A DNA stretch of 64,000 nucleotides from Pseudomonas tumuqii (GCF_013184545.1 NZ_JAAOJA010000001.1:248001-312000), one strand, 5' to 3'. Positions 27,747 to 38,062 are shown, numbered from the stretch's first letter. Made by a program: numbers and translations. The notes: generated from the sequence alone by a model not told the origin.

Positions 27747-29654
27747 CTACAGGCCGCTGGTGACCTTGATCACGTCCAGTTGCAGGCGTTCACTGTCGCT
27801 CAGCTCGCCGTCGTCGCCACAGACCGACGCGCCCGAGCGGCCGCGGGCCTTGGCCTTGTACAGCGCCTCGTCGGCCGCCTTGTAGAGACTGGTGAAGTGG
27901 CTGGCGTGCTGCGGATAAAGGGCTACACCGATGCTGATGGTTACCAGCAGCCGTTCGGCGCCATAGAGGACCGGTTGGGCCAGTTCTGCGAGCAGGCGCG
28001 CGGCGATCTCGCGGGCATGCCGTTCGGCCTCGTCGCCGCAGATCAGCACGGCGAATTCATCGCCGCCCAGGCGGGCCACGGTATCGCCACTGCGCACATG
28101 CTCGCGCAGGCGCTGGGCGACCACTTGCAGCATCAGGTCGCCGGCATCATGGCCGAAGCGGTCGTTGATCGGCTTGAAGTGGTCGAGGTCGATCAGCATC
28201 AATGCCACGCTTTCGCTGTGGCGCTCGGCGTTGGCCAGCGCGGTTCCGGTACGTTCGACCAGATAGCGGCGGTTCGGCAGTTCGGTCAGCGGATCGTGGA
28301 AGGCGGCGTGTTGCAGTTCCAGTTCGCGTTGCAGCAACCGCTGGTTGGTCGCGGCCAGCTCGGCGGTGCGTTGCTCCACCGCGCGCTGCAGCTCGTCGGC
28401 GTTGCTCTGGGCCAGCGCTAGGCGTGCGGTTTTCTCGCGATCGGCTTGTCGTACCGCTTCGGCCTTCTCCTGCTTGAGCATCTGGATGCGGTAGGCCAGG
28501 GCAAAGGAAAACAGGATGGTTTCTGCGGCGACCGACAGCGGGAACAGGTAGGCGGTGAAGTTGTACGGCTCGATCAGCCCGGCCGCGCGCATCACCAGCA
28601 CCACTGTACTGCTGAGGACGGCGCCGTAGCCGAGCAGGTAGAAGCGCGCCGGGAAGAAACCCTGGTAGCAGCGCACGCCGGCACTGAACAGCGCGGTGGG
28701 CACCGTGACCAGCGGGGTCAGGGCGATCAGCAGGGCACCTTCGGCGCGATAGCCGAAGGCGTTGATCGCAATGGCGATGACATAGAGCACGCAGCCGGCA
28801 TTCAGCAGGCGATGCGACCAGCGCAAACCGCGTTTGGTGTAGAGCAGCTCCTGGGTGAAACGCATGACGAAAATGCCCCAGAGCGAGGGCAGGGTGATGC
28901 GATCCAGCCAGAAGGGCACGGCGTTGTCGGGCCACAGGTACTGGAAGCCGTGACCGCTCATGCTGAGGATGAACACCAGCACGCAGGCGGTGGCCAGCAC
29001 GTACCAGAGATAGGCCTTGTCGCGCAGGGCGATGAGGATGAACAGGTTGTACAGCAGCAGCGCCAGGATCATCCCGTAGATCAGGCCGAAGCCGATATTT
29101 TCGTTGCTGGCCTGTTGCTCGAGGTCGCCGAGCTGCCAGATGGTCAACGGGAAGGAGTTGCCGGCGGGGTCGAGGCTGCGGAAGTACAGGGTCAGGGGTT
29201 CTTCGCCCAACTCGGGCAGTTTGAAGACCATGCGCCGATAGGCGTAGTCGCGGCCCTCGGCGTAGGGCACCGCGGTGCCCGTTGCCCGCGTGTGCCAGCC
29301 GCCCTGGCCGTCGGGTAGGTAGAGGTGCAGGTTGAAGATGGTGATGCCGGCGTTTTCCAGCCACCACTGACGGGGGCTGTCCTGGCCGCGTTGCAGGGTG
29401 ACCTTGACCCACCAGGGATGGCGACTCTGGCCGACGGTGGCCCGGCCATTCGCCGGTTGAAAGCGGCTTTGCACGGCCGGATCCGCCATGTCGGCGATGC
29501 TCAATTGCGCGCCGACATCTTCCAGCAGCTCGATCCGTTCATTCAACAGCATGCCGCTGCTGGCGCTGTCGAGCAGGATAGACGCCGCGCTGACCCCTGC
29601 GGGCAGGCAGATCAGGCTCAACAGTAGAATGAACGAGGCGACTATCCGCTGCAC
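27747..29654 (-). CDS. 7TM-DISM membrane sensor diguanylate cyclase
   Basis: This protein makes c-di-GMP from GTP in response to a periplasmic cue. The 635-aa chain has a signal peptide ([20 protein letters not shown]), a periplasmic 7TMR-DISMED2 carbohydrate-binding-like domain (about 30-180), a seven-helix DISM membrane domain (about 190-390), a coiled coil (about 395-455) and a GGDEF domain. The active site reads [11 protein letters not shown], and RSGD five residues upstream is an inhibitory I-site (RxxD). No EAL domain follows. I use GTG 29654, which has AAGGAG 8 nt upstream; the in-frame GTG at 29663 overlaps that site. It is divergent from ygiQ and probably equals the P. aeruginosa gene beside ygiQ. 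Confidence 0.9.
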   Translation of the reverse strand: MQRIVASFILLLSLICLPAGVSAASILLDSASSGMLLNERIELLEDVGAQLSIADMADPAVQSRFQPANGRATVGQSRHPWWVKVTLQRGQDSPRQWWLENAGITIFNLHLYLPDGQGGWHTRATGTAVPYAEGRDYAYRRMVFKLPELGEEPLTLYFRSLDPAGNSFPLTIWQLGDLEQQASNENIGFGLIYGMILALLLYNLFILIALRDKAYLWYVLATACVLVFILSMSGHGFQYLWPDNAVPFWLDRITLPSLWGIFVMRFTQELLYTKRGLRWSHRLLNAGCVLYVIAIAINAFGYRAEGALLIALTPLVTVPTALFSAGVRCYQGFFPARFYLLGYGAVLSSTVVLVMRAAGLIEPYNFTAYLFPLSVAAETILFSFALAYRIQMLKQEKAEAVRQADREKTARLALAQSNADELQRAVEQRTAELAATNQRLLQRELELQHAAFHDPLTELPNRRYLVERTGTALANAERHSESVALMLIDLDHFKPINDRFGHDAGDLMLQVVAQRLREHVRSGDTVARLGGDEFAVLICGDEAERHAREIAARLLAELAQPVLYGAERLLVTISIGVALYPQHASHFTSLYKAADEALYKAKARGRSGASVCGDDGELSDSERLQLDVIKVTSGL

Positions 29655-29852
29655 TGCATGCACTCCTTGTGCCCGGCGCCGTTACCGGTGACGTGGTGGG
29701 CCGAGTATAGCCATAAGTACGTCTGTGATCACAAAAGACGTGTTTCGGCGTTAAGCGAGGTCAGCCGGTTTTGTCCTAGTGTCAGGGTCGGACTTGGTCA
29801 AATTTTGTGCTATATTCCGCGACCGTTTAATCCTGACATCTCGGTCATTTTC

Positions 29853-32180
29853 ATGCACGCAGCCAAGCCGTTATTCGACTATCCAAAATACTGGGCTGAG
29901 TGCTTCGGCCCGGCGCCTTTCCTGCCGATGAGCCGGGAAGAGATGGATCAGCTTGGCTGGGACAGTTGCGACATCATCATCGTCACCGGCGATGCCTATG
30001 TCGACCATCCGTCGTTCGGCATGGCGATCATCGGCCGGCTGCTCGAGTCCCAAGGCTTTCGTGTCGGCATCATTGCCCAGCCGGACTGGAGCAGCAAAGA
30101 CGATTTCATGAAGCTCGGCGAGCCCAATCTGTTCTTCGGCGTCGCGGCCGGCAACATGGATTCGATGATCAACCGCTACACCGCCGACAAGAAGATCCGT
30201 TCCGACGATGCCTACACCCCCGGCGGCCTGGCCGGCAAGCGTCCGGATCGCGCCAGCCTGGTCTACAGCCAGCGCTGCAAGGAAGCCTACAAGCATGTGC
30301 CGATCGTGCTCGGCGGCATCGAGGCCTCGCTACGCCGGATCGCCCACTACGACTACTGGCAGGACAAGGTGCGCCACTCGATCCTGATCGATGCCTGCGC
30401 CGATATCCTGCTCTACGGCAACGCCGAGCGGGCCATCGTCGAAGTGGCCCAGCGCCTGTCCTACGGCCACAAGATCGAAGAGATCACCGATATCCGCGGC
30501 ACCGCCTTTATCCGCCGTGACACGCCCGCAGGCTGGATGGAGATCGATTCCAGTCGTATCGACCGCCCGGGCAAGGTCGACAAGATCATCAACCCCTACG
30601 TCAACACCCAGGACACCCAGGCCTGCGCCATCGAGCAGGAGAAGGGACCGGTAGAGGACCCCAACGAGGCCAAGGTGGTGCAGCTGCTGCCGCACCCGCG
30701 CCTGGAGCGCGACAAGACGGTGATCCGCCTGCCCTCGTTCGAGAAGGTCCGCGCCGACTCGGTGCTCTACGCCCACGCCAACCGCGTGCTGCACCTGGAA
30801 ACCAACCCGGGCAACGCCCGCGCCCTGGTGCAGAAGCACGGCGAGGTGGATGTCTGGTTCAACCCGCCACCCATCCCGATGACCACCGAAGAGATGGACT
30901 ACGTGTTCGGCATGCCCTTCGCGCGGGTGCCGCACCCGGCCTATGGCCAGGCGAAGATCCCGGCCTACGAGATGATCCGCTTCTCGATCAATATCATGCG
31001 CGGCTGCTTCGGCGGCTGTACCTTCTGTTCGATCACCGAGCACGAAGGGCGGATCATCCAGAACCGTTCGCAAGAGTCGATCATCCGCGAGATCGAAGAG
31101 ATTCGCGACAAGGTGCCGGGTTTTACCGGGGTGATCTCCGACCTCGGCGGGCCGACCGCCAATATGTACCGCATCGCCTGCAAGAGCCCGGAAATCGAGT
31201 CCGCCTGCCGCAAGCCGTCCTGCGTGTTCCCCGGCATCTGCGAGAACCTCAATACCGATCACTCGGCGCTGATCCAGCTGTACCGCTCGGCCCGTGCCCT
31301 GCCGGGGGTGAAGAAGATCCTGATCGCCTCGGGTCTGCGCTACGACCTCGCCGTGGAGTCGCCGGAATACGTCAAGGAACTGGTCACCCACCATGTCGGC
31401 GGCTACCTGAAGATCGCCCCGGAGCACACCGAAGAAGGCCCGCTGAACAAGATGATGAAGCCGGGCATCGGCAGCTACGACAAGTTCAAGCGCATGTTCG
31501 AGAAGTATTCGAAAGAGGCGGGCAAAGAGCAGTACCTGATTCCCTACTTTATCGCCGCGCACCCCGGCACCAGCGACGAGGACATGATGAACCTGGCCCT
31601 GTGGCTGAAGAGCAGCGGTTTCCGCGCCGACCAGGTGCAGGCCTTCTACCCCTCGCCGATGGCCACCGCCACCGCCATGTACCACTCGGGCAAGAACCCG
31701 CTGCGCAAGGTCACCTACAAGTCGGACGGCGTGGCTATAGTCAAGAGCGAGGCGCAGCGCCGTTTGCACAAGGCCTTCCTGCGTTACCACGACCCCAAGG
31801 GCTGGCCGATGCTGCGCGAGGCGCTGGAGCGCATGGGCCGCAGCGACCTGATCGGTCCGGGCAAGCACCAGTTGATCCCGTTGCACCAGCCGGCCACCGA
31901 CAGCTACCAGAGTGCGCGGCGCAAGAACTCCACCCCGGCCGGCAGCAAGAAGGTCGGCGCCGCCGCTCGCGGCCCGGGCGACAAGACCCGGCCGCTGCTG
32001 ACCCAGCACACCGGCCTGCCGCCGCGCGACACCGGTGCCGCGGGCGGCAACCCCTGGGACAAGCGCGAGCAGGCCAAGGCCGCCGCCCAGGCGCGCAACC
32101 AGCAGGCCGCCAAAGAACGTTCGGATGCCGCCAAGGGCAAAGGCAAGAAGCCGCCGAGGAAGCCTGTAGCGCCGCGCTGA
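29853..32180 (+). CDS. ygiQ: YgiQ-family radical SAM protein
   Basis: This is a large radical SAM protein (UPF0313) of unknown reaction. The 775-aa product ([19 protein letters not shown]) has an N-terminal cobalamin-binding-like domain ([20 protein letters not shown]), the radical SAM core with cluster motif [15 protein letters not shown] near residue 385, and a Lys/Ala-rich C-terminal tail ([14 protein letters not shown]). A YgiQ-type [17 protein letters not shown] signature is present. The frame is open to 29658, but only the ATG at 29853 gives the family N-terminus. It is divergent from the diguanylate cyclase across a 198-bp gap. Confidence 0.93.
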   Translation: MHAAKPLFDYPKYWAECFGPAPFLPMSREEMDQLGWDSCDIIIVTGDAYVDHPSFGMAIIGRLLESQGFRVGIIAQPDWSSKDDFMKLGEPNLFFGVAAGNMDSMINRYTADKKIRSDDAYTPGGLAGKRPDRASLVYSQRCKEAYKHVPIVLGGIEASLRRIAHYDYWQDKVRHSILIDACADILLYGNAERAIVEVAQRLSYGHKIEEITDIRGTAFIRRDTPAGWMEIDSSRIDRPGKVDKIINPYVNTQDTQACAIEQEKGPVEDPNEAKVVQLLPHPRLERDKTVIRLPSFEKVRADSVLYAHANRVLHLETNPGNARALVQKHGEVDVWFNPPPIPMTTEEMDYVFGMPFARVPHPAYGQAKIPAYEMIRFSINIMRGCFGGCTFCSITEHEGRIIQNRSQESIIREIEEIRDKVPGFTGVISDLGGPTANMYRIACKSPEIESACRKPSCVFPGICENLNTDHSALIQLYRSARALPGVKKILIASGLRYDLAVESPEYVKELVTHHVGGYLKIAPEHTEEGPLNKMMKPGIGSYDKFKRMFEKYSKEAGKEQYLIPYFIAAHPGTSDEDMMNLALWLKSSGFRADQVQAFYPSPMATATAMYHSGKNPLRKVTYKSDGVAIVKSEAQRRLHKAFLRYHDPKGWPMLREALERMGRSDLIGPGKHQLIPLHQPATDSYQSARRKNSTPAGSKKVGAAARGPGDKTRPLLTQHTGLPPRDTGAAGGNPWDKREQAKAAAQARNQQAAKERSDAAKGKGKKPPRKPVAPR

Positions 32181-32221
32181 TAGCGGCTGACAAAGTCCGG
32201 GGTGGATAACATCTGGTCCCG

Positions 32222-32426
32222 GTAGCCCGGAAAAGCCTCGGCGCAATCCGGGGGCGATACCTGGCGTCAACTCGCTCCCTGATTGCATCCGGGCTACCAG
32301 AGCTGGGTAGGGTGGATGACGCTCTTTTCATCCACCATCGTGCCGCTATTGGTGGATGGATACAGCGTCATCCACCCTACGGCCTGAATTGCTCCCCGGA
32401 TTGCGCTGGCGCTTATCCGGGCTACG
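32222..32426. repeat. Composite inverted-repeat island between ygiQ and the Hsp70-like gene
   Basis: Two repeat families are nested in the 258-bp gap between convergent genes. 32222-32297 starts GTAGCCCGGA and ends TCCGGGCTAC. 32307-32380 starts GTAGGGTGGATGACGC and ends with its perfect 16-bp complement. A further TTATCCGGGCTAC end lies at about 32412-32424, so the second element appears to sit inside a larger copy of the first. The same two families recur at 2505 and 42895. Confidence 0.8.
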
Positions 32427-32438
32427 GGGCGATATCGC

Positions 32439-33704
32439 TCAGCCGTAACGTTTCTGCGCCTCGATGGCCAGACCGCTGCCGATGCTGCCGAAGGTATTGC
32501 CTTCCACATGACGGGCATTCGGCAGCATCGCCGCGACGCTCTGGCGCAAGGCCGGGATGCCGCTGGAGCCGCCGGTGAAGAACACCGTATCGACCTGCGC
32601 GACGCCCACCCCGGCATCACCGAGCAGTTGCGTGACGCTGGCGCGCACGCGCTCGAGCAGTGGCTCGATGGCTCTTTCGAACAGCGTGCGGGTCAGCTCG
32701 GCGACCAGGCCGGGTTCTACCCGGCCCAGGTCGATAGGTCGGGCGTCCTGCTCGGTCAGGGCGATCTTGCTGTCTTCCACCTGCATCGCCAGCCAGTGGC
32801 CGTCGCGGCGCTCGATCAGCTTGAACAGGCGGTCGATGCCGATCGGGTCGAGGATGTCGTAGCGCATGCTCTGCAGCTGGCGCTGCGTCTGCGCCGAATA
32901 GACCGCGTTGATGGTGTGCCAGGTGGCCAGGTTGAGGTGGGTGCTGGTGGGCATCGGCGCGGCGCTTTTCATCCGGCTGCCATAGCCGAACAGCGGCATC
33001 ACGCCCTGCAGGCTGAGCTGCTTGTCGAAGTCGGTGCCGCCGATATGCACGCCGCCGGTGGCGAGGATATCGTCATGCCGTTCGGCGAGGCTGCGCCGCT
33101 GCGGCGACAGGCGCACCAGGGAGAAGTCCGAGGTGCCGCCGCCGATATCGACGATCAACACCAGCTCCTCGCGGGCGATGCCGGACTCGTAGTCGAAGGC
33201 CGCGGCAATCGGCTCGTACTGGAAAGAGACGTCCTTGAAACCGAGCTTGTGCGCTACCGCCACCAGGGTGTTCTGCGCTTCGAGATCGGCCACCGGGTCG
33301 TCGTCGACGAAAAACACCGGGCGGCCCAGCACCACTTCCTCGAACGGCCTGTCGGCGACGGCTTCGGCGCGGTTCTTCAGCTCGCCGATGAAGAAGCCAA
33401 GCAGATCCTTGAACGGCAGGGCACTACCCAGCACCGTGGTTTCGCTCTTCAGCAGCTTGGAGCCGAGCAGGCTCTTCAGCGAGCGCATCAGCCGGCCTTC
33501 ATAGCCTTCCAGGTATTCCTGCAGGGCCAGGCGGCCATAGACCGGGCGGCGTTCCTCGAGGTTGAAGAACACCACCGAGGGCAGGGTAATCTTGCCGTCT
33601 TCCAGTTCGATCAGGGTCTCGGCGTCCGGGCGCAGCCAGCCGACGGTGGAGTTGGAGGTGCCGAAGTCGATGCCGCAGGCGCGGGCGGGAGTGGAGAAAG
33701 GCAT
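32439..33704 (-). CDS. Hsp70-like ATPase without substrate-binding domain (YegD-type)
   Basis: The 421-aa protein consists of an actin/Hsp70 nucleotide-binding domain only. Visible phosphate and adenosine motifs are CGIDFGTSNSTVGW (phosphate 1), LVLIVDIGGGTSDFSLVRL (phosphate 2) and VFFTGGSSGIPALR (adenosine). The connect region YEPIAAAFDYESG matches Hsp70. No beta-sandwich peptide-binding domain or lid is present, as in E. coli YegD. Clients are unknown. It is transcribed convergently to ygiQ and is 72 bp from the next minus-strand gene. Confidence 0.88.
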   Translation of the reverse strand: MPFSTPARACGIDFGTSNSTVGWLRPDAETLIELEDGKITLPSVVFFNLEERRPVYGRLALQEYLEGYEGRLMRSLKSLLGSKLLKSETTVLGSALPFKDLLGFFIGELKNRAEAVADRPFEEVVLGRPVFFVDDDPVADLEAQNTLVAVAHKLGFKDVSFQYEPIAAAFDYESGIAREELVLIVDIGGGTSDFSLVRLSPQRRSLAERHDDILATGGVHIGGTDFDKQLSLQGVMPLFGYGSRMKSAAPMPTSTHLNLATWHTINAVYSAQTQRQLQSMRYDILDPIGIDRLFKLIERRDGHWLAMQVEDSKIALTEQDARPIDLGRVEPGLVAELTRTLFERAIEPLLERVRASVTQLLGDAGVGVAQVDTVFFTGGSSGIPALRQSVAAMLPNARHVEGNTFGSIGSGLAIEAQKRYG

Positions 33705-33776
33705 GCGGCGCGCTGTTCCTAGAAAAACGGCCGGGCATTCTATGGGATATGTCCGCGCAATGCTGCCGCGATTGCG

Positions 33777-34229
33777 CTATGACGCGACGAATGAACCCCA
33801 ACCCAGGGTCAGCGCGGCCAGCGCCAGGTAACGCCCGGTCTTGGCCAGGCTGACGATCAACAGGAAAATCCAGCAGCGCTCACGCATCACCCCGGCGACC
33901 AGGGTCAAGGGATCGCCGATGATCGGCAGCCAGCTGAGCAGCAGCGACCAGCGCCCGTAGCGCGTATACCAGCCCTGCGCCTGTTGCAGGCGCTGTTCGC
34001 TGACCGGGAACCAGCGGCGCTGGCGGAAGTGCTCGAGGTAGCGGCCCAGCAGCCAGTTGACCAGCGAACCGAGGACATTGCCGACGCTGGCCACCGCCAC
34101 CAGCAGCCACAACAGGTGGGCATCGCTGAGCAGCAGGCTGACCAGCACCGCCTCGGAGCCCAATGGCAGCAAGGTCGCGGCGCCGAAGGCGGAGAGGAAC
34201 AGGCCTAGGTAGGCGGAGAAGGTCAGCAC
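33777..34229 (-). CDS. YqaA-family inner-membrane protein (SNARE-assoc/DedA superfamily)
   Basis: The 150-aa protein is a small relative of the DedA proteins, with hydrophobic stretches at about residues 5-35, 40-62 and 118-148. It contains GNVLGSLVNWLLGRYLEHFR and YGRWSLLLSWLPIIGDPLTLVAG, the glycine- and proline-containing re-entrant loop characteristic of YqaA/DedA. The family is tied to membrane lipid homeostasis, but this member has no known role. It lies just upstream of the Hsp70-like gene in the same direction. Confidence 0.85.
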   Translation of the reverse strand: MLTFSAYLGLFLSAFGAATLLPLGSEAVLVSLLLSDAHLLWLLVAVASVGNVLGSLVNWLLGRYLEHFRQRRWFPVSEQRLQQAQGWYTRYGRWSLLLSWLPIIGDPLTLVAGVMRERCWIFLLIVSLAKTGRYLALAALTLGWGSFVAS

Positions 34230-34290
34230 GCCGCAACTGGCCTGGGCGCCATGCGCTGCAGCTCGGCAAGCAGCGTGTTCAGTCGCTCGC

Positions 34291-35013
34291 TCAGGACTGC
34301 GGGGCCATGATCTCTTCCAGCTTCAAGCCGGTCAGACCGTGAATGGTGCGCCACAGGTAATAGAAGATCGCCATCAGCATGATCATCGAGGGGATGGCAA
34401 TCATCGGGTAGCTGAGCAGGTTCATGCGGCCCAGCTCGGCATTGAAGGCCTCGCTACCGGCCGGGCTGATCACGATCCACTTGGCCAGCACATAGTTCAT
34501 CGCCGAGGAAAAGAAGAAGGTGCCGCTCAGCCAGTAGGTGGCGGTCAGCAGGCGTGTTTCGAAGTGCTGGGTATGGCCGCCTTGCTCCAAGCGCTCATGG
34601 ATCTTGTCGACATTGAGCACGGTCTTGTTGAACAGCAGGGTGCGGATCAGCGGGTAGCGGGTGCGGGTCGACACCAGCACGGCGATGCCGATCAAGCCGG
34701 GAATCGTCGCTTCCTTGATCGCCAGCCACTGGTTGTCCAGCTTGAGCAGGCCGATGCCGCCGGTCAGCAGCACGCTGACCAGGCCGAGCAGGGCGATGAA
34801 GTTGAATTTGCGGTACTTGACCAGCTCGAACGTGCCCCAGCCGAGGGGGAACGCCAGCGCCAGAACCAGCGCGCCATCGGCACCGAGGTTGGACTCGCCG
34901 CTGAGCTTCATGAGGATCAGTGAAGGAATCAGGATGCTGATCAGCAAATCCACGAACGGACGGGGTTTGTGTGTGGCGGTGGAGCTGTGTGTGGTATCGG
35001 TCATGTCGTTCAT
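34291..35013 (-). CDS. Polytopic membrane protein, VC0807-like
   Basis: The 240-aa product begins MNDMTDTTHSSTATHKPRP and has about six membrane segments: FVDLLISILIPSLILMKLSG, GALVLALAFPLGWGTFELV, FNFIALLGLVSVLLTGGIGL, ATIPGLIGIAVLVSTRTRYP, LSGTFFFSSAMNYVLAKWIV and MIAIPSMIMLMAIFYYLWRT. Pattern and size resemble the VC0807/intracellular-septation-protein-like group annotated in many gammaproteobacteria. A second in-frame ATG lies at 35004, and no strong ribosome binding site decides between them. The function is unknown. Confidence 0.7.
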   Translation of the reverse strand: MNDMTDTTHSSTATHKPRPFVDLLISILIPSLILMKLSGESNLGADGALVLALAFPLGWGTFELVKYRKFNFIALLGLVSVLLTGGIGLLKLDNQWLAIKEATIPGLIGIAVLVSTRTRYPLIRTLLFNKTVLNVDKIHERLEQGGHTQHFETRLLTATYWLSGTFFFSSAMNYVLAKWIVISPAGSEAFNAELGRMNLLSYPMIAIPSMIMLMAIFYYLWRTIHGLTGLKLEEIMAPQS

Positions 35014-35309
35014 GGCGCAGGAATGAGTGCTGATGATCGCCTGCCTGGGCCTCGGCCGCCAGCCCGACCGTCGGTTGGACTGTGACAAAGTTGTGCGGGT
35101 GGTGGCCTGTAGCGGCCGCGCGAGGTGGCGAAAAGACGCCGCGCGGGCCATGATCTGGCGAGTTCCCGCCACTTGCCGAGCGCTGGCCCGGCGCGCGGGC
35201 CGGGCGGCGTCGAGTTGGCGGGATACTTGCTGCGGGTCAGGCCTGCGCCGCCAGGCTGGTGAGCCACAGCCCGGCCATTTCGACTCAACCGCCGTTTGGA
35301 CACTGTCTT
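35014..35309. other. Gap between divergent membrane protein and oxaloacetate decarboxylase genes
   Basis: This 296-bp intergenic stretch separates two divergent genes and must hold both promoters. I see no gene, no strong terminator and no listed repeat in it. It is rich in GGCCGC/GCGCGC-type short palindromes, of which I could not assign any to a known site. Confidence 0.5.
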
Positions 35310-36182
35310 ATGCCGATCATGCAACGAGCTTCCCATCATCAACTGCGCCGCGCCTTCCGTGCGCTGCTGGCTGGCGACACCTGCCAGCACAGCGCCTCGG
35401 TATTCGATCCCATGTCGGCGCGGATTGCCGCCGATCTGGGCTTCGAGGTCGGCATCCTCGGCGGCTCGGTGGCCTCGCTGCAGGTGCTGGGCGCGCCGGA
35501 TTTCGCCCTGATCACGCTCAGCGAGTTCGTCGAGCAGGCCACCCGCATCGGCCGGGTCAGCCGCCTGCCGGTGATCGCCGATGCCGACCACGGCTATGGC
35601 AACGCGCTCAATGTGATGCGTACCGTGGTCGAACTGGAGCGCGCCGGTATCGCCGCGCTGACCCTCGAAGACACCCTGCTGCCGGCCCAGTTCGGGCGCA
35701 AGTCGACTGACCTGATTTCGGTCGAGGAGGGCGTGGGCAAGATCCGCGCGGCGCTGCAGGCGCGGGTCGATCCGCAATTGGCGATCATCGCCCGCACCCA
35801 TGCCGGAGTGCTTGAGGTCGGCGAAGTGATCCGCCGCACTCTCGCCTATCAGGCCGCTGGCGCCGATGGCATCTGCTTGGTGGGGGTGCAGGACTTCGAG
35901 CATCTGGAACAGATCGCCGAACAGTTGAGCATCCCCTTGATGCTGGTCACCTATGGCAACCCCAGGTTACGCGACAACGCCCGCCTGGCCACGCTCGGCG
36001 TGCGTATCGTGGTCAACGGGCATGCGGCCTATTTCGCCGCGATCAAGGCCACCTACGATTGCCTGCGCGAACAGCGCGGCGTCGATGCCTGCGATCTCAG
36101 TGCCACCGAGCTGACCCACAAGTACACCCTGCCCGAGGAGTACCTAGCCTGGGCCGAAGAATTCATGGACGTGAAGGAATGA
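35310..36182 (+). CDS. Oxaloacetate decarboxylase of the isocitrate lyase/PEP mutase superfamily
   Basis: The 290-aa protein closely resembles P. aeruginosa PA4872, which decarboxylates oxaloacetate and is not a lyase for isocitrate or methylisocitrate. Visible features are [38 protein letters not shown] (metal-binding Asp residues), [16 protein letters not shown], and [16 protein letters not shown]. The Mg-binding set ED and DADHG is intact. ATG 35310 gives [20 protein letters not shown]; the inner ATG at 35319 aligns exactly with the PA4872 start as I remember it. It is monocistronic and converges on the porin gene. Confidence 0.88.
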   Translation: MPIMQRASHHQLRRAFRALLAGDTCQHSASVFDPMSARIAADLGFEVGILGGSVASLQVLGAPDFALITLSEFVEQATRIGRVSRLPVIADADHGYGNALNVMRTVVELERAGIAALTLEDTLLPAQFGRKSTDLISVEEGVGKIRAALQARVDPQLAIIARTHAGVLEVGEVIRRTLAYQAAGADGICLVGVQDFEHLEQIAEQLSIPLMLVTYGNPRLRDNARLATLGVRIVVNGHAAYFAAIKATYDCLREQRGVDACDLSATELTHKYTLPEEYLAWAEEFMDVKE

Positions 36183-36184
36183 GC

Positions 36185-36270
36185 TGAGCGCTTGTGAAAA
36201 AACGCTCACCTGCTGCGGCCTCGCGACGGCGCTCGATATGTTCACAGCCTCTGAGCGTTTCGGCGCTCAG
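36185..36270. repeat. GAGCG/CGCTC hairpin pair between convergent genes
   Basis: TGAGCG (36185-36190) can pair with CGCTCA (36203-36208), and CTGAGCG (36251-36257) with CGCTCAG (36264-36270) across TTTCGG. The arms are interchangeable, so alternative foldings are possible. The second hairpin overlaps the stop codon of the porin-like gene. There is no strong T tract. Confidence 0.45.
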
Positions 36271-37001
36271 TACAGCGGCCGCTCGACCCTGAACATCAGC
36301 AAGCCATCGCACCGGACGTTCTGCCCGGAATAGGCGCCGCACTGTGGGCCGCCCAGGCTCGAGCCGGTGTAGGACATGTCGAGCTGGATGCCGAGCCAGG
36401 GCCGCGACAGGTTCAGCGACCAGTCGTTGTACACCCGCACGCTGCCCCCGTCGGCGAGATAGCGCGGCTCATCCAGCGCATGGTTGGCATATTTCATCCG
36501 CAGGCCGACACCAATTGGTTTGAGCGCACCGAGATCGAGGAACAGCGTGCTGTCGGTGCGACCGAGCGAATTGCTCAGCGCCGCGCCCAGCCTGCTGCCG
36601 GCGAGATTCAGGCCGGCATAGTATTCGTTGTGGTCCCGACCGCCGACTTCCGGGAAGCTGTAACGGATCAGCCCCAGCTCATAGCCCAGGGACGCATCGA
36701 AGGGCTGCCGGGCCAGGCCCAGGTAGGAATTTACTTCCAACTGGCTGCCTTCGCTCAGGCCGACGCTGGGCGACCATTGGCCGACGTACCAGCCGCTCGC
36801 ATGGGTCAGGTCCAGCCCGCCGTGGAACGCGCCCGCAGTGGTCGGCCGCACCAGGCCTTGGGCCATGCTGCGGGTGGGCGCCGTGCCGAGCTTGAGATCG
36901 AAGTCGCCGACCTCACGTTCCAGCACGTCGCTCTCGGCGACGCAGGCAGCGCTCAGCAGTATGGCTAGCGCCAGCAGGATTTTCTTCAACATCATGCCCA
37001 T
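36267..37001 (-). CDS. TorF-family putative porin
   Basis: The 244-aa protein starts MGMMLKKILLALAILLSAACVAES, a typical signal peptide. The rest alternates short amphipathic strands with aromatic ends (SGWYVGQWSPSVGLSEG, LGYELGLIRYSFPEVGGRD, HNEYYAGLNLAGSRLG) and ends with an aromatic residue, MFRVERPLY, the C-terminal signal of outer-membrane beta-barrels. This matches the TorF/Gcw_chp type. Three residues of its C-terminal part, CGAYSGQNVRC, could form a disulphide loop. The substrate is unknown. Confidence 0.8.
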   Translation of the reverse strand: MGMMLKKILLALAILLSAACVAESDVLEREVGDFDLKLGTAPTRSMAQGLVRPTTAGAFHGGLDLTHASGWYVGQWSPSVGLSEGSQLEVNSYLGLARQPFDASLGYELGLIRYSFPEVGGRDHNEYYAGLNLAGSRLGAALSNSLGRTDSTLFLDLGALKPIGVGLRMKYANHALDEPRYLADGGSVRVYNDWSLNLSRPWLGIQLDMSYTGSSLGGPQCGAYSGQNVRCDGLLMFRVERPLY

Positions 37002-37311
37002 GAGCCGGTGAAGAATAGCGGTATGGCGCCGCGCAGCGCGGCCACGCGAGCCTCCGTGTCGCAGAAACTCGCCCGGCAGCTAGAGACGCGACGGCCGATT
37101 TAGAGCGGTTGCAAGGGTAGCACCGGGGGCCAGGGCCGAGGGCCATCCGTCGTTTGAACGGCAAGTGATCGACGGACGGTGCTAGTGTCGTCATGGGCTT
37201 CGCGCCCAGTGGATGGAGGGTGGCGGTGAGCCTGTACGCCTGGAAGCTACCCGAACCTGAATAGTGACCTGATGGCCAGGCGTACCCACGCCGGGCAGGT
37301 GGGAGGTGGTG
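37002..37311. other. Non-coding gap between porin and zinc-finger genes
   Basis: This 310-bp stretch lies between two divergent genes. I find no convincing coding frame, tRNA or known riboswitch. GGGAGG at 37301-37306 is the ribosome binding site of the zinc-finger gene. Confidence 0.5.
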
Positions 37312-37578
37312 ATGGCCAGTGGCTGGGCAAGCGACGACGCGGTGCAGGAACAGATCGACAGCAGCATCGAGGACGCTATCCAGCGTGCCCGCAGCCAGCT
37401 GCCGCGTGGCGAAAGCCTGAGCCACTGCGAAGAGTGTGACGCCAGCATTCCCGAGGCGCGGCGTCAGGCCGTTGCTGGCGTGCGTCTGTGCATTGCCTGC
37501 CAGTCTGCGCATGACCAGGAACAGGCACGGTTCAGCGGCTATAACCGGCGCGGCAGCAAGGACAGTCAGCTGCGCTGA
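37312..37578 (+). CDS. DksA/TraR-family C4 zinc-finger protein
   Basis: The 88-aa protein (MASGWASDDAVQEQIDSSIE) has a short helical N-terminus and a four-cysteine zinc finger, HCEECDASIPEARRQAV followed by RLCIACQSAHD. It lacks the long DksA coiled coil, so it resembles the short YbiI/TraR-like group. Short members can bind the RNA polymerase secondary channel; whether this one does is open. ATG 37312 has GGGAGG 6 nt upstream; two GTG codons directly precede it. The next gene converges with a 1-bp gap. Confidence 0.85.
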   Translation: MASGWASDDAVQEQIDSSIEDAIQRARSQLPRGESLSHCEECDASIPEARRQAVAGVRLCIACQSAHDQEQARFSGYNRRGSKDSQLR

Positions 37579-37579
37579 T

Positions 37580-38062
37580 TCACGGGGTGACGGAGTAACC
37601 GCGGCTGCTCATGCAGTTGAGGTAGGCCTGACTCGAGCTGCTGGGGTTCTGGGCTGCCGCGTTGTCTGCGCGGCGCTCGTCGCGGCGTTCACGGCGCTGC
37701 CGCGATCCGCCGACGGCCATCCCTACGGCAGCTGCTTCGCGGGCCTGATTCTGCCGATACTCCTGCTGGATGTCGTCATCCACTCGGTCATAGACTTCTT
37801 CGTGTTGCCGTCCACGCACCTCGGCCGCTGCTGCGCCGGCCAGAGCGCCGGCGGTGGCCCCGCGCAGACGCTCGCCGCCCTGGCGCTGGCTGGCGCTGCT
37901 GGTCTGGCTAGCGCCTGCCTGGCTCTGGCAGGCGGCTATGTCGTTCTGCATCTGTTGCTGGCTCTGGCCCTGCAGTGGCGTCACGGTTTCGGCCTGGGCC
38001 AGTGGCAGGTTGGCCAGCAGGATCAGACCGGCCAGCTGCGGCAGGTACTTGTGGTGGGTCAT
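37580..38062 (-). CDS. Hypothetical exported protein with a small glycine/alanine-rich segment
   Basis: The 160-aa protein has a signal peptide (MTHHKYLPQLAGLILLANLP, cleavage near AQAE) and no lipobox. The mature part has Gln-rich helices, an Ala/Gly-rich stretch (RLRGATAGALAGAAAAEVRG) resembling a glycine zipper, a strongly charged segment (RQRRERRDERRADN) and a conserved-looking C-terminal YLNCMSSRGY, with a second Cys at ACQSQ that could pair with it. The function is unknown; glycine-zipper proteins of this size are often envelope-associated. Confidence 0.7.
   Translation of the reverse strand: MTHHKYLPQLAGLILLANLPLAQAETVTPLQGQSQQQMQNDIAACQSQAGASQTSSASQRQGGERLRGATAGALAGAAAAEVRGRQHEEVYDRVDDDIQQEYRQNQAREAAAVGMAVGGSRQRRERRDERRADNAAAQNPSSSSQAYLNCMSSRGYSVTP

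Noticed and set aside
32222..32426. CRISPR array
   Set aside because: The repeats are inverted, of different lengths, and without regular spacers.
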